Shown: positions 24,310 to 33,521, counted from the first letter of the stretch. The stretch is 64,000 nt of DNA from Sphingomonadaceae bacterium (GCA_029268145.1 JAJUHA010000009.1:1-64000), one strand, 5' to 3'. Made by a program: numbers and translations. Notes: a model not told the origin generated them from the sequence alone.

Positions 24310-27018
24310 CTAGAAGCGGATCTTGGCGCCGAGCTGGAACGAGCGGCCGATTTCGTAGCACATGACGCAGATGGTGGTGTTGCCGAGCGTCTGGCTTTCC
24401 TCGTAGCGCGTATTGGTGAGGTTGCGTGCCTCGAAGGAAAGTTCGAGCGGCCGGCCGTAGAGAGACACTTCCTGGCGCACCACGAAGTCCATCATGAAGC
24501 CGGGGAACTCGCGATAGTCCGGCGTGCCGGTCGGACCCCGCTGGGTCGCGCGCGAGCTGGCGTAGGTGAAAAGCAGGGTCTGCTCGGACAGCCGCTCGCG
24601 CGAGGAGATGCCGAGTTCGAGGTTGGCGATGTGGCGGGACTGGCCGACCAGCGGAGCCCCATCGGCAAAGAAGGACGAGGCGGGAATGACGTCCCCGGCG
24701 GTGTTGATCGTCGTGTCGTCCTCGCCGATCTGCAGCGAGCTGTCGGTGAAGGTATAGTTGGCGTTGAGCAGGAGCCGGCGCTCGTCGAGGAAGGACCAGC
24801 CGACCCTGTCGAGCGGGAAATACTTCACGAACTCGAACTCGCCACCGTAGAGCCGGGCCTGCGGGGCATTGGCGAAGGTGATGAGGAAGGTGCCCCCGGA
24901 TTCGAACGAGACCGGCTCGATCGGATTGTTGATCCGCTTGTAGAAGGCGCCCACGGTCACGCGGGCCTCGTCCTCGAAGAAATACTCGTAGCGTCCCTCG
25001 AAGTTGAGGAGCTGGCTGTCGACCAGGAACTGGTTGCCGAAGGCGACCCGGTCGTTGTCGATGTCCTGGTAGAGCTGCGGTGCCAGCTCGCGGAACTGCG
25101 GCCGGGCGATCGTCTTGGAGCCGGAGACGCGGACCTGCATGTCGGGCGCGAAGTTCCATGTCAGCGTGCCGCCCGGCAGCCAGTAGCTCCGGTCGATCTC
25201 GGTCCGGGTTCCGGCCGGATCGGTGCGGAACAGCGGCAGCGTCTGGACGAACTGGCTGCCATCCTCGTAGCGCACGCCGGCGGTGAGCTTCACCCCATCG
25301 GCAAGCTCGGCGTCGAGGTTCACATAGCCGGCGAGTACCTCGAGGCCGGCGTCGTAGAGGGCCGCACCCTCGGCCCCCGAGGTCTCCTCGAGCACCACGT
25401 CATAGGTGTAGATGTTGAAGTCGGAGTGCAGGAAGTCCGGCCGGGTCTGGGCGACGTCGATCGGCAGCGCCGACCCGTCCGCGCGGCGGAAGGCATAGTC
25501 GCGCCGTTCCGACGTGCGGTCGTTGTTGGTGTAGCCGAAGCCGCCCGTCACCCGGAACGGGCGATCGGTCGGAAGGTCGTAGCCAAGGTCGAGGTAGCCG
25601 CCATAGACGACGTCGTCGAGCTCGGAGAAGGAAATGCGGGAGAAGGTGCCGTTGGTGCGAAGATCGTTGAAATAGTCTCCGAGCTCGCGCGAGAAGCGGT
25701 AGCTGATGACCCGCTCGTACGGGGAGTCCCGCTTGGAGCGGGCGTAGGTCCCCCGGGCATTGACCGAAAGCTCGCCGAACTTGAACTCCCCGACCAGCTG
25801 CGAGGTCCAGAGCTGGCGTTCGAACCAGTTGGTGAAGCCGCGGTTGATGGGCTCCTCCTCGCCGACGTTCACGGTGTCGAGGCCGGTCTGGATGCGCGCT
25901 TCCTTGACGCTGTCGCGGACGAAGAGATTGGTCTGTCGGATCTTGTGCTCGCCGAACTCGTAGGCGAGTGCGAGCAGACCCGTCACCTGGACGTTCATTT
26001 CGGTCGAGAGGAAGCGGTAATCCTGGTCGGTGACGAGGCCTTCCTCGCCCCCGGGCAGGATCGAGACCCCGCCGGCGGCCTGTTGCAGCCCGCCTTCCGT
26101 GCGCCAGACCTGCTCCCAGCCGCCGGCGACGACGAGGCCGAGCAGATTCTCGCCCACTTCCCAGCTGTTGCCGGCCGAGAACCCCACGTCGAAGTCAGCC
26201 GGGATGTTCGGATTGCGCTGGATGAGGGTGGTGGGCGCGTTGACGAGCGAGGCGGTGGCGTCCTGGACTTCGCGCTTGGTGAAATTCTCGCCGACGATGA
26301 GACGATTGCCGCTGGCATTGGCGTTGCGGATGGCGACCGGCAGGTCGCGCGTGCCATTGTCCCAGCCGAGCACGTCGAGGCCGGAGCCCTGGTAGGTGTA
26401 GCCGAGCTGGCCGGTGGTCACCGAGTTCCCGCCGATCGCGCCGGAGAGCTCGACGAAGCGCTCGGTGGGGATCGACCGGGTGGTCAGGTTGATGACGCCG
26501 CCGCCGAACTCGCCGGGAAGGTTGGCCGAGAAGGTCTTCTGGACCAGCGACGAGGCGATCGCCGAGGTCGGGAAGATGTCGAGGGGGACCACCCGCTTCA
26601 GCGGCTCGGGCGAGGGCAGCGGCAGGCCGTTCAGAAGCGCCGAGGAATAGCGTTCGCCGAGGCCCCGGACGAAGACGTAGCGGCCGCCGACGAGGGAGAG
26701 GCCGGTCACGCGCTTGAGCGCACCGGCAATGTCGCCTTCGCCGGTCCGGGCGATCTCGGCCGTCGACAGGAGCGAGACGACCGAAGGCGTGGTCCGCACG
26801 ACGTTCGGGATCCGGGTGCCGCGCACCACGATTTCCTCGGCCTCGAGCCCCTCGACGCCAGCGCCCGCAACTTCGACCTCGTCCACCTCCTCGGGTGCGG
26901 GCGCCGGCTCGGGGGCCTGCTGCGGCGGCGCACCGGGCTGCGTCTGCGCCAGCACCGGGAAGCCGGACAGCGCGGAAGAGAGGAGAAGCAGGCTCGAGAG
27001 CCTCTGGATGCTCGTCAT
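24310..27018 (-). CDS. TonB-dependent receptor paired with a beta-rich lipoprotein
   Basis: 902 residues from ATG 27018. A signal peptide (to FPVLAQTQ) and a Pro/Ala/Glu-rich stretch precede the TonB-box region EEIVVRGTRIP. The plug domain reads ARTGEGDIAGALKRVTGLSL, VFVRGLGERYSSALLNGLPL, SPEPLKRVVPLDIFPTSAIA and LVQKTFSANLPGEFGGGVIN, and the barrel ends SFQLGAKIRF. This plug type (VFVRGLGERYSS...PSPEP) is common in sphingomonads and Caulobacter and often has an associated secreted protein gene. The lipoprotein gene lies 82 bp upstream on the same strand. The ligand is unknown. Confidence 0.88.
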   Translation of the reverse strand: MTSIQRLSSLLLLSSALSGFPVLAQTQPGAPPQQAPEPAPAPEEVDEVEVAGAGVEGLEAEEIVVRGTRIPNVVRTTPSVVSLLSTAEIARTGEGDIAGALKRVTGLSLVGGRYVFVRGLGERYSSALLNGLPLPSPEPLKRVVPLDIFPTSAIASSLVQKTFSANLPGEFGGGVINLTTRSIPTERFVELSGAIGGNSVTTGQLGYTYQGSGLDVLGWDNGTRDLPVAIRNANASGNRLIVGENFTKREVQDATASLVNAPTTLIQRNPNIPADFDVGFSAGNSWEVGENLLGLVVAGGWEQVWRTEGGLQQAAGGVSILPGGEEGLVTDQDYRFLSTEMNVQVTGLLALAYEFGEHKIRQTNLFVRDSVKEARIQTGLDTVNVGEEEPINRGFTNWFERQLWTSQLVGEFKFGELSVNARGTYARSKRDSPYERVISYRFSRELGDYFNDLRTNGTFSRISFSELDDVVYGGYLDLGYDLPTDRPFRVTGGFGYTNNDRTSERRDYAFRRADGSALPIDVAQTRPDFLHSDFNIYTYDVVLEETSGAEGAALYDAGLEVLAGYVNLDAELADGVKLTAGVRYEDGSQFVQTLPLFRTDPAGTRTEIDRSYWLPGGTLTWNFAPDMQVRVSGSKTIARPQFRELAPQLYQDIDNDRVAFGNQFLVDSQLLNFEGRYEYFFEDEARVTVGAFYKRINNPIEPVSFESGGTFLITFANAPQARLYGGEFEFVKYFPLDRVGWSFLDERRLLLNANYTFTDSSLQIGEDDTTINTAGDVIPASSFFADGAPLVGQSRHIANLELGISSRERLSEQTLLFTYASSRATQRGPTGTPDYREFPGFMMDFVVRQEVSLYGRPLELSFEARNLTNTRYEESQTLGNTTICVMCYEIGRSFQLGAKIRF

Positions 27019-27050
27019 GGACGTTCCCCGAACCAGGTCATTGCCGCTCG

Positions 27051-27090
27051 GGGAGGGAAGGGGATGGCGACCACCATTCCCTCTCCTCCC
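27051..27090 (-). other. intercistronic inverted repeat between lipoprotein and receptor genes
   Basis: Arms 27051-27067 (GGGAGGGAAGGGGATGG) and 27074-27090 pair at 14 of 17 positions around a 6-nt loop. It lies between two co-directional genes that look like an operon, so it may set their relative expression by partial termination or RNA protection. This is inference. Confidence 0.5.
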
Positions 27091-27100
27091 CCTCTCCCGC

Positions 27101-28696
27101 TCAGTTCCGCGGAGTCGGCGCGGTTTCGCAGGTCGGGTTGGTGCCACCGAGGCCGCAGGTCCAGCCATCGTACCAGCGGTCGTCGGCGTTGCGGAACGCG
27201 CCGACATAGGCAGCCGGCGTGACCACGCCCGCCCCGGGGTTGGTGCTGCTCTGCGGCGGGACGGTGGTGGGGGTTGCCCCCGTCTCGTTGGCGCCGGGGA
27301 ACCAGTTGCCGGCACCGGCGACACCGCCGTTCCCGAGCGTGCTGGTGCCATTGAGCACGTTGCGCGTCTCGGTCGCCGGGGTGGTGTTGCTGCCGTTGAG
27401 GATCGCGGTCGTCTGGTCGGCGGTGATGCCCGAGCCGGCGGCCGCCGTGGTCGCGCCGCAGGAGAAGAAGGTGGAGCGGAACACGGGCGGTCCGACCTTG
27501 TCGAGGGTGGTGTCCGCCCCGGAGATGGTGAAGGGGTTGGCGAACTGGACGCAGGCACCCGCCGGATCCTGGTTCAGGACCGTGTTGTAGATGCGGTAGT
27601 CGGTGCCGCCGCGCATCAGCAGCGCCTGGGTCGTGCGCCGGGCGAGGAAGGTGGCGTTGATGAAGGCCGGGTTGGACCGCGGCGTGAAGTTGTCATTGCC
27701 CGAGGTGTCCCCCTCGATCACGCGGTCGCCACCGCCGCTGCGCTGGACCACGAGCACGAACTGGTTGACGCCCTTGTAGCCGAAGTCGGTGTCGAGGCTG
27801 TCGTCGTCGGCGCCGGTCACGACGAGGAAGCGGCCGTTGACGCGCCCGCCGAACCATTCGATGCCGTCGTCCGAGCCGTTGTGCACCTGGATGTTCTCGA
27901 ACACGGTGCCAGCACCGACCCCGCCCAGCGTGATGCCGTTCAGCTCGTTGCCGGCCGAAATCTCGAACCCGGCGTAGCGGACCTGGACGAAGCGGAGCGA
28001 GCCCGAGCTGTCATTGATGTCGGCGCCGCCGTAGAAGGCGTTGGTCGTGCCCTCGATCTGGCTCTCGCACCCGGCCGACCCGCCGGGCACGCCCGCGCCG
28101 ATGCAGCGGTTGATGGGCGCCTGGCCGAGGATCACGACACCACCCCACTGGCCGATCGACGAGGGCGTCGAGGTACCGAGCACATTCGCCCGGCTGGTGA
28201 ACACGATGGGGCGCGTGGACGTGCCGTTGGCGATCAGCTGCGAGCCGCGGTTGACGAGAAGGAAGTCGGCACCCGAGGAGCCGAAGATCACCACGCCCGG
28301 CTCGATCGCCAGCGTCGCCGCCTGGCCGCCGGGCCTGGTGCCGTCGCCGCCGGTGTCGACACCGACATCGACCCGCCCGGAGATCGAGTAGAGCGTGCCC
28401 CGGCGGAACGGGAGCAGCAGGTTGCCAGTGATGACGCCCGAGATCTGGCAGTTCCGCAGATCGGCGATGAGACCGACGTTGGTCGTGCCCGTCGGGCAGT
28501 CCGGATCAGGCCCCGGCGTCGGGGTCGGCGTCGGCGGAGGGGTTGGGGTCGGAGGCGGAGTCGGGGTCGGCGTGGGCTGGATGATCACGCCGTCGCCCGG
28601 CGAGGCCACGTCGACCGCGCCGGAGCAGGCCGCGAGCGCGAGCGCCGAGCCGATGAGAAGCAGGGAGCGGAGTTGCGAGCCGCTGGCGTTCGACAT
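27101..28696 (-). CDS. secreted beta-helix-like lipoprotein with PT-repeat linker
   Basis: 531 residues. The N-terminus carries a lipoprotein signal (LLLIGSALALAACSG), then a disordered linker of PTPTPTPP-type repeats at about 41-65 and CPTGTTN. The remainder has short strands and glycines typical of a right-handed beta-helix or similar repeat fold: TLAIEPGVVIFGSSGADFLL, RGSQLIANGTSTRPIVFTSR, GQWGGVVILGQAPINR, VQVRYAGFEISAGNELNGIT and SDDGIEWFGGRVNGRFLVVT. Several cysteines could pair in the oxidising exterior. I recognise no named family with certainty. Proximity to the receptor suggests a surface or periplasmic substrate-binding partner (inference). Confidence 0.75.
   Translation of the reverse strand: MSNASGSQLRSLLLIGSALALAACSGAVDVASPGDGVIIQPTPTPTPPPTPTPPPTPTPTPGPDPDCPTGTTNVGLIADLRNCQISGVITGNLLLPFRRGTLYSISGRVDVGVDTGGDGTRPGGQAATLAIEPGVVIFGSSGADFLLVNRGSQLIANGTSTRPIVFTSRANVLGTSTPSSIGQWGGVVILGQAPINRCIGAGVPGGSAGCESQIEGTTNAFYGGADINDSSGSLRFVQVRYAGFEISAGNELNGITLGGVGAGTVFENIQVHNGSDDGIEWFGGRVNGRFLVVTGADDDSLDTDFGYKGVNQFVLVVQRSGGGDRVIEGDTSGNDNFTPRSNPAFINATFLARRTTQALLMRGGTDYRIYNTVLNQDPAGACVQFANPFTISGADTTLDKVGPPVFRSTFFSCGATTAAAGSGITADQTTAILNGSNTTPATETRNVLNGTSTLGNGGVAGAGNWFPGANETGATPTTVPPQSSTNPGAGVVTPAAYVGAFRNADDRWYDGWTCGLGGTNPTCETAPTPRN
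28511..28577 (-). repeat. low-complexity GGCGTCGGGGTC-type repeat encoding the Pro-Thr linker
   Basis: Imperfect tandem copies of GTCGGGGTCGGCGT and GGAGGGGTTGGGGTCGGAGG encode the PTPTPTPP linker of the lipoprotein. The units are in frame and variable in number, so length polymorphism between strains is plausible. Confidence 0.75.
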
Positions 28697-28851
28697 GGGA
28701 GTCCCCTCTTTGCCGGTTGGCAGGAATTTGGCGCGCCCGACCGGCGCCGCGACGCCTCCGGACAGGGGCGCCCTAGCCCTGCGGGGTGACGCTTGGATGA
28801 CCGGACGGTTACGGATTGTTTGCAGCGGCGGCGGCCCGCGATGGATCGCCC

Positions 28852-31236
28852 TCAGGCTTCGAGGAGCGGAAGGCCGGCGAGCAGCGCTTCCTCGCTGACG
28901 CCGGGCACCGACTCGCGGCCAGCCTCGAGGAGCACCGGGATGGCGAGCGGGCTGGCGCGGGCGAGCGGGACGTGAAGGAGGTGGGCGCGGGCCCGGGCGA
29001 GGAGCGATTCGAGGCGGGCGAGGTCCGTGATCCGCGCCGATGCCTCGGCCCAGGCGGTCTCGAGGAGGAGATGGTCGGGCTCGTGGCGGCGGAGAACGTC
29101 GAAGATGAGGTCGGTCGAGACGGTGAGCGCGCGCGCCCGCTTCGGCCGGCCCGGCTCGCCGCGCGGAACGAGGCCCGAGACGATGGCGACATCGCGGAAG
29201 GCGCGGCGGAGGAAGGGCGTCTGCTCGATCCAGTCGCGCAGCTCCTCGCCGACCACCCCGGCGGCAAGGAGCCCGGCCGGATCGCCGATCTCGCGGCGCC
29301 CCCACAGCGCGAGCGCATAGTCGGTCGCGACGAAGCCGACGGGCATGAGGCCGGCCCTCTCCATGCGGCGGGTGAGGAGAAGCCCGAGCGCCTGATGCGC
29401 GTTCCGCCCCTCGAAGCCGTAGAGGAGGAGGTGGTGGAGGCCGTCGCGCGGGAAGGTCTCGGCGAGCAGGCGGTCGGGCGGCGGAAGGACCGAGACCTCG
29501 CGCTGGAGTGCCAGCCACTCGCGCACATCGGCGGGCATCCGCGACCAGGTGGCGGGATCGGCCAGCATGGCCCGCACGCGGTCGGCGAGGTTGGTCGCCA
29601 GCGGCATGCGGCCACCGACATAGGTGGGGATGGCGGGCGGACGGCGGGACAGCCGGGTGTGGAGCGAATCCTCGCCATGGCCGATGACCTCGAGCGTCAG
29701 GCCGGCGAAGGCGAAGCTGTCGCCCGTGGCAAGCTGGCTTGCGAACCATTCCTCGATGGTGCCGAGCGCGCGGCCACGGCCGAGGAGGACCGTGACGGCG
29801 GGAGCCTCGACGATGACTCCGGCGTTGGCGCGGTGCTGGGTGGCAAGGCGGGGGTGGGCAAGGCGCCAGCGGCCATCGGGCCCCTGCGCGATGCGGCGGA
29901 AGCGGTCGTAGACCCGCAGCGCATAGGCGCCAGTTGCGGCGAGATCGAGCGTACGGTCGAACTGGCGCCGGTCGATCCCGGCATAGGGCGCCGCCGAACG
30001 GACCTCGGCGAACAGCGCGTCGGCGCGGAAGGGAGCGCTCGCCGCCATCCCGACGATGTGCTGGGCGAGCACGTCGAGCCCGCCGGCGCGCGGCGGGTCG
30101 GTCTCGAGGTCGTGCGCGTCGACCGCCTCGACGGCCGCGAGCGCTTCCAGATACTCGAAGCGGTTGCCTGGCACGATCACGGCGCTCGAGGGCTCCTCGA
30201 GCCGGTGGTTGGCGCGGCCGGTGCGCTGGAGGAGGCGCGCCGCCCCCTTGGGCGCGCCCATCTGGACGACGAGGTCGACATTGCCCCAGTCCAGCCCGAG
30301 GTCGAGGCTGGAGGTGGCCACCACGGCGCGCAGCCGCCCCTCGGCGAGCGCGGCCTCGGTCTTCGCCCGGGCTTCGGGGGCGAGCGAGCCATGGTGCAGA
30401 CCGATGGGAAGCGCATGGCGGTTCTCGGCCCAGAGGTCGCGGAAGACCAGTTCGGCGACCGCGCGGGTGTTGACGAACACGATCGTCTGGCGGTGCGCCT
30501 CGATGAGGCGGATGACCTCGGCCGCGGCGTGGCGGCCGTTGTGGCCCGACCAGGGGATTCGCCCGTCGGGCACGAGGATGCGGATGTCGGGCCGCGCGCC
30601 GGGCTCGCCGATGAGGATGCGCGCGGTTGCGCCGGTGGGGACGAGCCAGCGGGCGAGCGCCGGCGGGTCGGCGACGGTCGCCGAGAGGCCGACGCGGCGC
30701 ATCGCCGGAGCCAGGGCCTGGAGCCGGGCCGCAGCGAGCGCGAGGAGATCGCCCCGCTTGGTCGGGGCAAGCGCATGGATCTCGTCGACGATGAGGGTGT
30801 CGAGGCCGGCGAAGAGCATCGGCGCCTCGGGCCAGGTGAGGAGGAGGGAGAGGCTCTCGGGCGTGGTGAGCAGGATGTCGGGCGGGTCGCGGCGCTGGCG
30901 GGCCTTGCGCTCGGCCGGCGTGTCGCCCGTGCGGCTCTCGACGCGCAGGGAAAGGCCCATGCCCGCGATCGGGCCGGTCAGGTTGCGCGCGATGTCGGCG
31001 GCCAGCGCCTTCAAGGGCGAGACATAGACGGCGCGCAGCCGCGGCGGGGCCCCGCGCGGCGCGCGGGCGGCAGCCTCGAGCACGGGCAGGAAGCCGGCGA
31101 GCGTCTTGCCCGCCCCGGTGGGTGCGACGAGAAGGGCATGGGCGCCGGCCCGCGCGGCCTCGACCATGGCCGTCTGGTGGGCGCGGACGGCCCAGCCGCG
31201 CGCCGCGAACCAGGCCTGGACTGGAGGTGCGAGCAT
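28852..31236 (-). CDS. Lhr-type DEXH-box helicase, ligase-associated subfamily
   Basis: 794 residues. Superfamily 2 helicase motifs run in order: Q-like RAHQTAMVEAARAG, motif I APTGAGKTLAGFLP, Ia YVSPLKALAADIARNL, II VDEIHAL, III SATVADP, IV TIVFVNTRAVAELVF, V ATSSLDLGLDWGNVDLVVQM, VI LLQRTGRANHRL. A winged-helix and Lhr C-terminal region follow (IEEWFASQLATGDSFAFAGL, MPADVREWLALQ). The size and order match the ligase-associated DNA damage response helicases, usually encoded with an ATP-dependent DNA ligase and an exonuclease-like protein. Neither partner is adjacent here. The product probably acts in the cytoplasm on nucleic-acid repair intermediates. Confidence 0.9.
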   Translation of the reverse strand: MLAPPVQAWFAARGWAVRAHQTAMVEAARAGAHALLVAPTGAGKTLAGFLPVLEAAARAPRGAPPRLRAVYVSPLKALAADIARNLTGPIAGMGLSLRVESRTGDTPAERKARQRRDPPDILLTTPESLSLLLTWPEAPMLFAGLDTLIVDEIHALAPTKRGDLLALAAARLQALAPAMRRVGLSATVADPPALARWLVPTGATARILIGEPGARPDIRILVPDGRIPWSGHNGRHAAAEVIRLIEAHRQTIVFVNTRAVAELVFRDLWAENRHALPIGLHHGSLAPEARAKTEAALAEGRLRAVVATSSLDLGLDWGNVDLVVQMGAPKGAARLLQRTGRANHRLEEPSSAVIVPGNRFEYLEALAAVEAVDAHDLETDPPRAGGLDVLAQHIVGMAASAPFRADALFAEVRSAAPYAGIDRRQFDRTLDLAATGAYALRVYDRFRRIAQGPDGRWRLAHPRLATQHRANAGVIVEAPAVTVLLGRGRALGTIEEWFASQLATGDSFAFAGLTLEVIGHGEDSLHTRLSRRPPAIPTYVGGRMPLATNLADRVRAMLADPATWSRMPADVREWLALQREVSVLPPPDRLLAETFPRDGLHHLLLYGFEGRNAHQALGLLLTRRMERAGLMPVGFVATDYALALWGRREIGDPAGLLAAGVVGEELRDWIEQTPFLRRAFRDVAIVSGLVPRGEPGRPKRARALTVSTDLIFDVLRRHEPDHLLLETAWAEASARITDLARLESLLARARAHLLHVPLARASPLAIPVLLEAGRESVPGVSEEALLAGLPLLEA

Positions 31237-31358
31237 GGGCCCCCCATCCCTGCTCCCGCCCGCGTGCGCAACCGCCGGCACCGGCCGCCTGCCGGCTGCG
31301 TTGACGCCGGAGGGCCCAGCTGCGACAATGGTGTCCAGGGACAGGGGGAGACGGCGGC

Positions 31359-33521
31359 ATGGCGCCGGAATCGGACATCGAGCAGGCGCTGGCCGAGGCC
31401 CTGCGGCGTGGCGAACCCTATGTCGGGCCGGAGGAGGCGCCGGCCGACTGGGTGGGCGTGCGCGGCGCCTTCCTGCGCGCGCTGTTGCTCGAACGGGTGG
31501 CCAATCCCCTGCCCGGCGCCGCCATCCTCCTTGCCCGGGTGCGGGTGACGGGCGGCCTCGATCTCTCGGGGCTCGGCCGCACCGAAGCACCGCTGCCGCC
31601 CTTCCGCCTCACCGAGTGCCGCGTGGAGGACGGGCTCGACCTGTCCGATTCGGCGGTGGCTCGGCTCGACCTGCGCGGTTGCCGGATCGACCGGCCGAAC
31701 CTCCGGAACCTGGTCTGCGGCTTCGACCTCAACCTCTCGCTCACGATCGTCGAGGGCGAGCTTCTGCTCATGAACGCGCGGATCGGCGGCAACCTGGTGC
31801 TGAACGGCGCCTATCTCGACGCCCGCCCCGGCGACCCGAACAGCGACGATCCGCACGCCCGCGCTGCGACTGCGCCGTTCCGCGCCCTTTCCGCCGACGG
31901 CATCGACGTGCGCGGCGACGTCTTCCTCCGCCCTGTCGCCGGCGCGCGGAGCTTCATCGCCCGCGGCACGGTCGCCCTGCCGGGCGCCTCGATCCGCGGC
32001 GACATCTCCATGGGCGGCGCCCTGCTCGAGGGGCCCTGCGCAGCACCCGACGGCGAGGGGAGGCGGCACACCCTGGGCCCGGCGCTGGTGCTCGACCGGG
32101 CCGAGATCGGCGGCGACCTCAATGCGGCGGCGCAGGGGGGGCGCCACCTCGACACCCTGGGGCGCATCAGCCTTGCCGGCACGCGCATCCGGGGCGATGC
32201 CATCTTCTCGGGCGCCGATCTCGGCCATGATCAGGGCGTGGCGGTCAATGGCGACGGCGCGGACATCGGCCAGTCGCTCACCTTCGACAGCCTGCCTGCC
32301 GAGGCGGGCGCGGGCGATCCGCCCGGAGTCACCCGCTGCCTGGTGCGCGGCAGCATCCGCCTGATCGACGCCAAGGTCGGCTCGCAGCTCTCGTTCCGCG
32401 GAACCCGGCTCGAAGCCCTGGGCGAGGCCATCCTTGGCGGTGGCGCGCGCATCGAGGGCGGCCTCTTTCTGGTGCCCTTCCACGAGGTACCGGACGGTGC
32501 CGCGCCGGTGGCGACCGAGGTCAGGGGTGCGCTCGGCTTTCCCAACGCAACGCTTGGCTTCTGCCGCCTGCAGGGGTGCGTGCTGCAGCCGGGGCTGGCG
32601 CGCGAGGAGCCGTTCGCGCCCATCGCCGTCTTCGAGGGTGCGACCATCCGCACCGCGCTCCTCGTCAGCCTGGCGCCGGGCAGCCGCGGCCTCTTCAGCC
32701 TGGAGAGCGCCCATGTCGGCAACCTCCCCAACCTCGAGCTCACGCGCTGGGGCGAGCCGCCGACGACCGACTCCCAAGGCACATGGTCAGGCGTCAGGCT
32801 CGAGCTCGACGAGCTGACCTACGATCGCGGCGATGTCGCCCTCCCCGAAGGCGCGGCAGGCGGGCGGCGGGACCGCAGCGAGGACAGCCGGGTGGTGCTG
32901 GCCTGGCTCGCCCGGCAGTATGTGAACGGCGCGCCCGCGCCCGCCACCTTCCGCCCGCAGCCCTATGAGCAGGCGGCCCGGCTGCTCCGCGCCAAGGGCG
33001 ACCGCTATGGCGCCGGCCGGGTCGGCTCGACCAAGCGGCAGATGCAGCGGCGCTGCGTCGACCGCGGCCTCGCCGGGCTCGGCAACTGGCTGTTCCACCT
33101 GTTCTTCGACTATGGCTATTCGCCAGCGCGCACCCTGCTGTGGGGGCTCGCCTTTCTCGCGCTTGGCCTTGCCGGCGTCGAGGCGCTGAAGCGGACCGGC
33201 GGCCTCGTCGATGCCGAGCCGGTGCTCAGCTTCGCCATCCGCCCGGCGCCGGCGGCGGACATCGCGGGCGGCGGCGCCCCGCTCGTCGGCGAGCCGGTGC
33301 GCGCCGAGCAGCCCTGCACGGTCGACACGCTGGGCTACACGCTCGATGCCTTCCTGCCGCTCGTCGACCTCGGCTTCGACCGCCGCTGCGTGGTGGCCCC
33401 GCCGGCGCAGTTCGCCGGCGCGCGCGGCGCGACCTGGGCGCTGCTGCTCTACAGTCTCATCGGGCTCGTCTTCGTGCCGATCGCGGCGCTGACCTTCGCC
33501 GGCGTGCTCCGCAGCGACTGA
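31359..33521 (+). CDS. repeat-scaffold membrane-anchored protein of unknown function
   Basis: 720 residues with a start supported by an upstream purine-rich CAGGGGGAG. The first 480 residues hold about ten irregular units of the form x-x-I-x-G-D-L-x-L-x-x-A-x-I, for example VRVTGGLDLSGLG, CRVEDGLDLSDSAV, ARIGGNLVLNGAYLD, ASIRGDISMGGALL, AEIGGDLNAAAQGG and ARIEGGLFLVP. These suggest a solenoid of beta-strands related to pentapeptide or bactofilin-like repeats. A conserved-looking module then reads TFRPQPYEQAARLLRAKGDR with a basic helix, and two membrane segments sit at about 588-610 and 690-715. The combination recalls proteins vaguely annotated 'membrane-associated oxidoreductase', but no redox motif is visible. 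The function is unknown. Confidence 0.8.
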   Translation: MAPESDIEQALAEALRRGEPYVGPEEAPADWVGVRGAFLRALLLERVANPLPGAAILLARVRVTGGLDLSGLGRTEAPLPPFRLTECRVEDGLDLSDSAVARLDLRGCRIDRPNLRNLVCGFDLNLSLTIVEGELLLMNARIGGNLVLNGAYLDARPGDPNSDDPHARAATAPFRALSADGIDVRGDVFLRPVAGARSFIARGTVALPGASIRGDISMGGALLEGPCAAPDGEGRRHTLGPALVLDRAEIGGDLNAAAQGGRHLDTLGRISLAGTRIRGDAIFSGADLGHDQGVAVNGDGADIGQSLTFDSLPAEAGAGDPPGVTRCLVRGSIRLIDAKVGSQLSFRGTRLEALGEAILGGGARIEGGLFLVPFHEVPDGAAPVATEVRGALGFPNATLGFCRLQGCVLQPGLAREEPFAPIAVFEGATIRTALLVSLAPGSRGLFSLESAHVGNLPNLELTRWGEPPTTDSQGTWSGVRLELDELTYDRGDVALPEGAAGGRRDRSEDSRVVLAWLARQYVNGAPAPATFRPQPYEQAARLLRAKGDRYGAGRVGSTKRQMQRRCVDRGLAGLGNWLFHLFFDYGYSPARTLLWGLAFLALGLAGVEALKRTGGLVDAEPVLSFAIRPAPAADIAGGGAPLVGEPVRAEQPCTVDTLGYTLDAFLPLVDLGFDRRCVVAPPAQFAGARGATWALLLYSLIGLVFVPIAALTFAGVLRSD

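Noticed and set aside
23458-27222. Very long open frame on the plus strand (about 1254 codons) across the glycosyltransferase and TonB-receptor region
   Set aside because: It is antisense to the receptor and out of frame in the glycosyltransferase. The implied protein is Arg/Gly/Glu-rich with no domains. At this GC content long antisense frames are expected, because stop codons are rare opposite codons ending in G or C.
28511-28577. Possible CRISPR-like repeat
   Set aside because: The repeats are short, in frame and encode a Pro-Thr linker; there are no spacers.
27101-31378. Single continuous minus-strand frame that would fuse the lipoprotein to sequence inside the helicase gene
   Set aside because: The upstream half is out of frame with the helicase and is Arg/Pro-rich nonsense. 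The lipoprotein has its own ATG at 28696 with a proper lipobox, so this is not a fusion.
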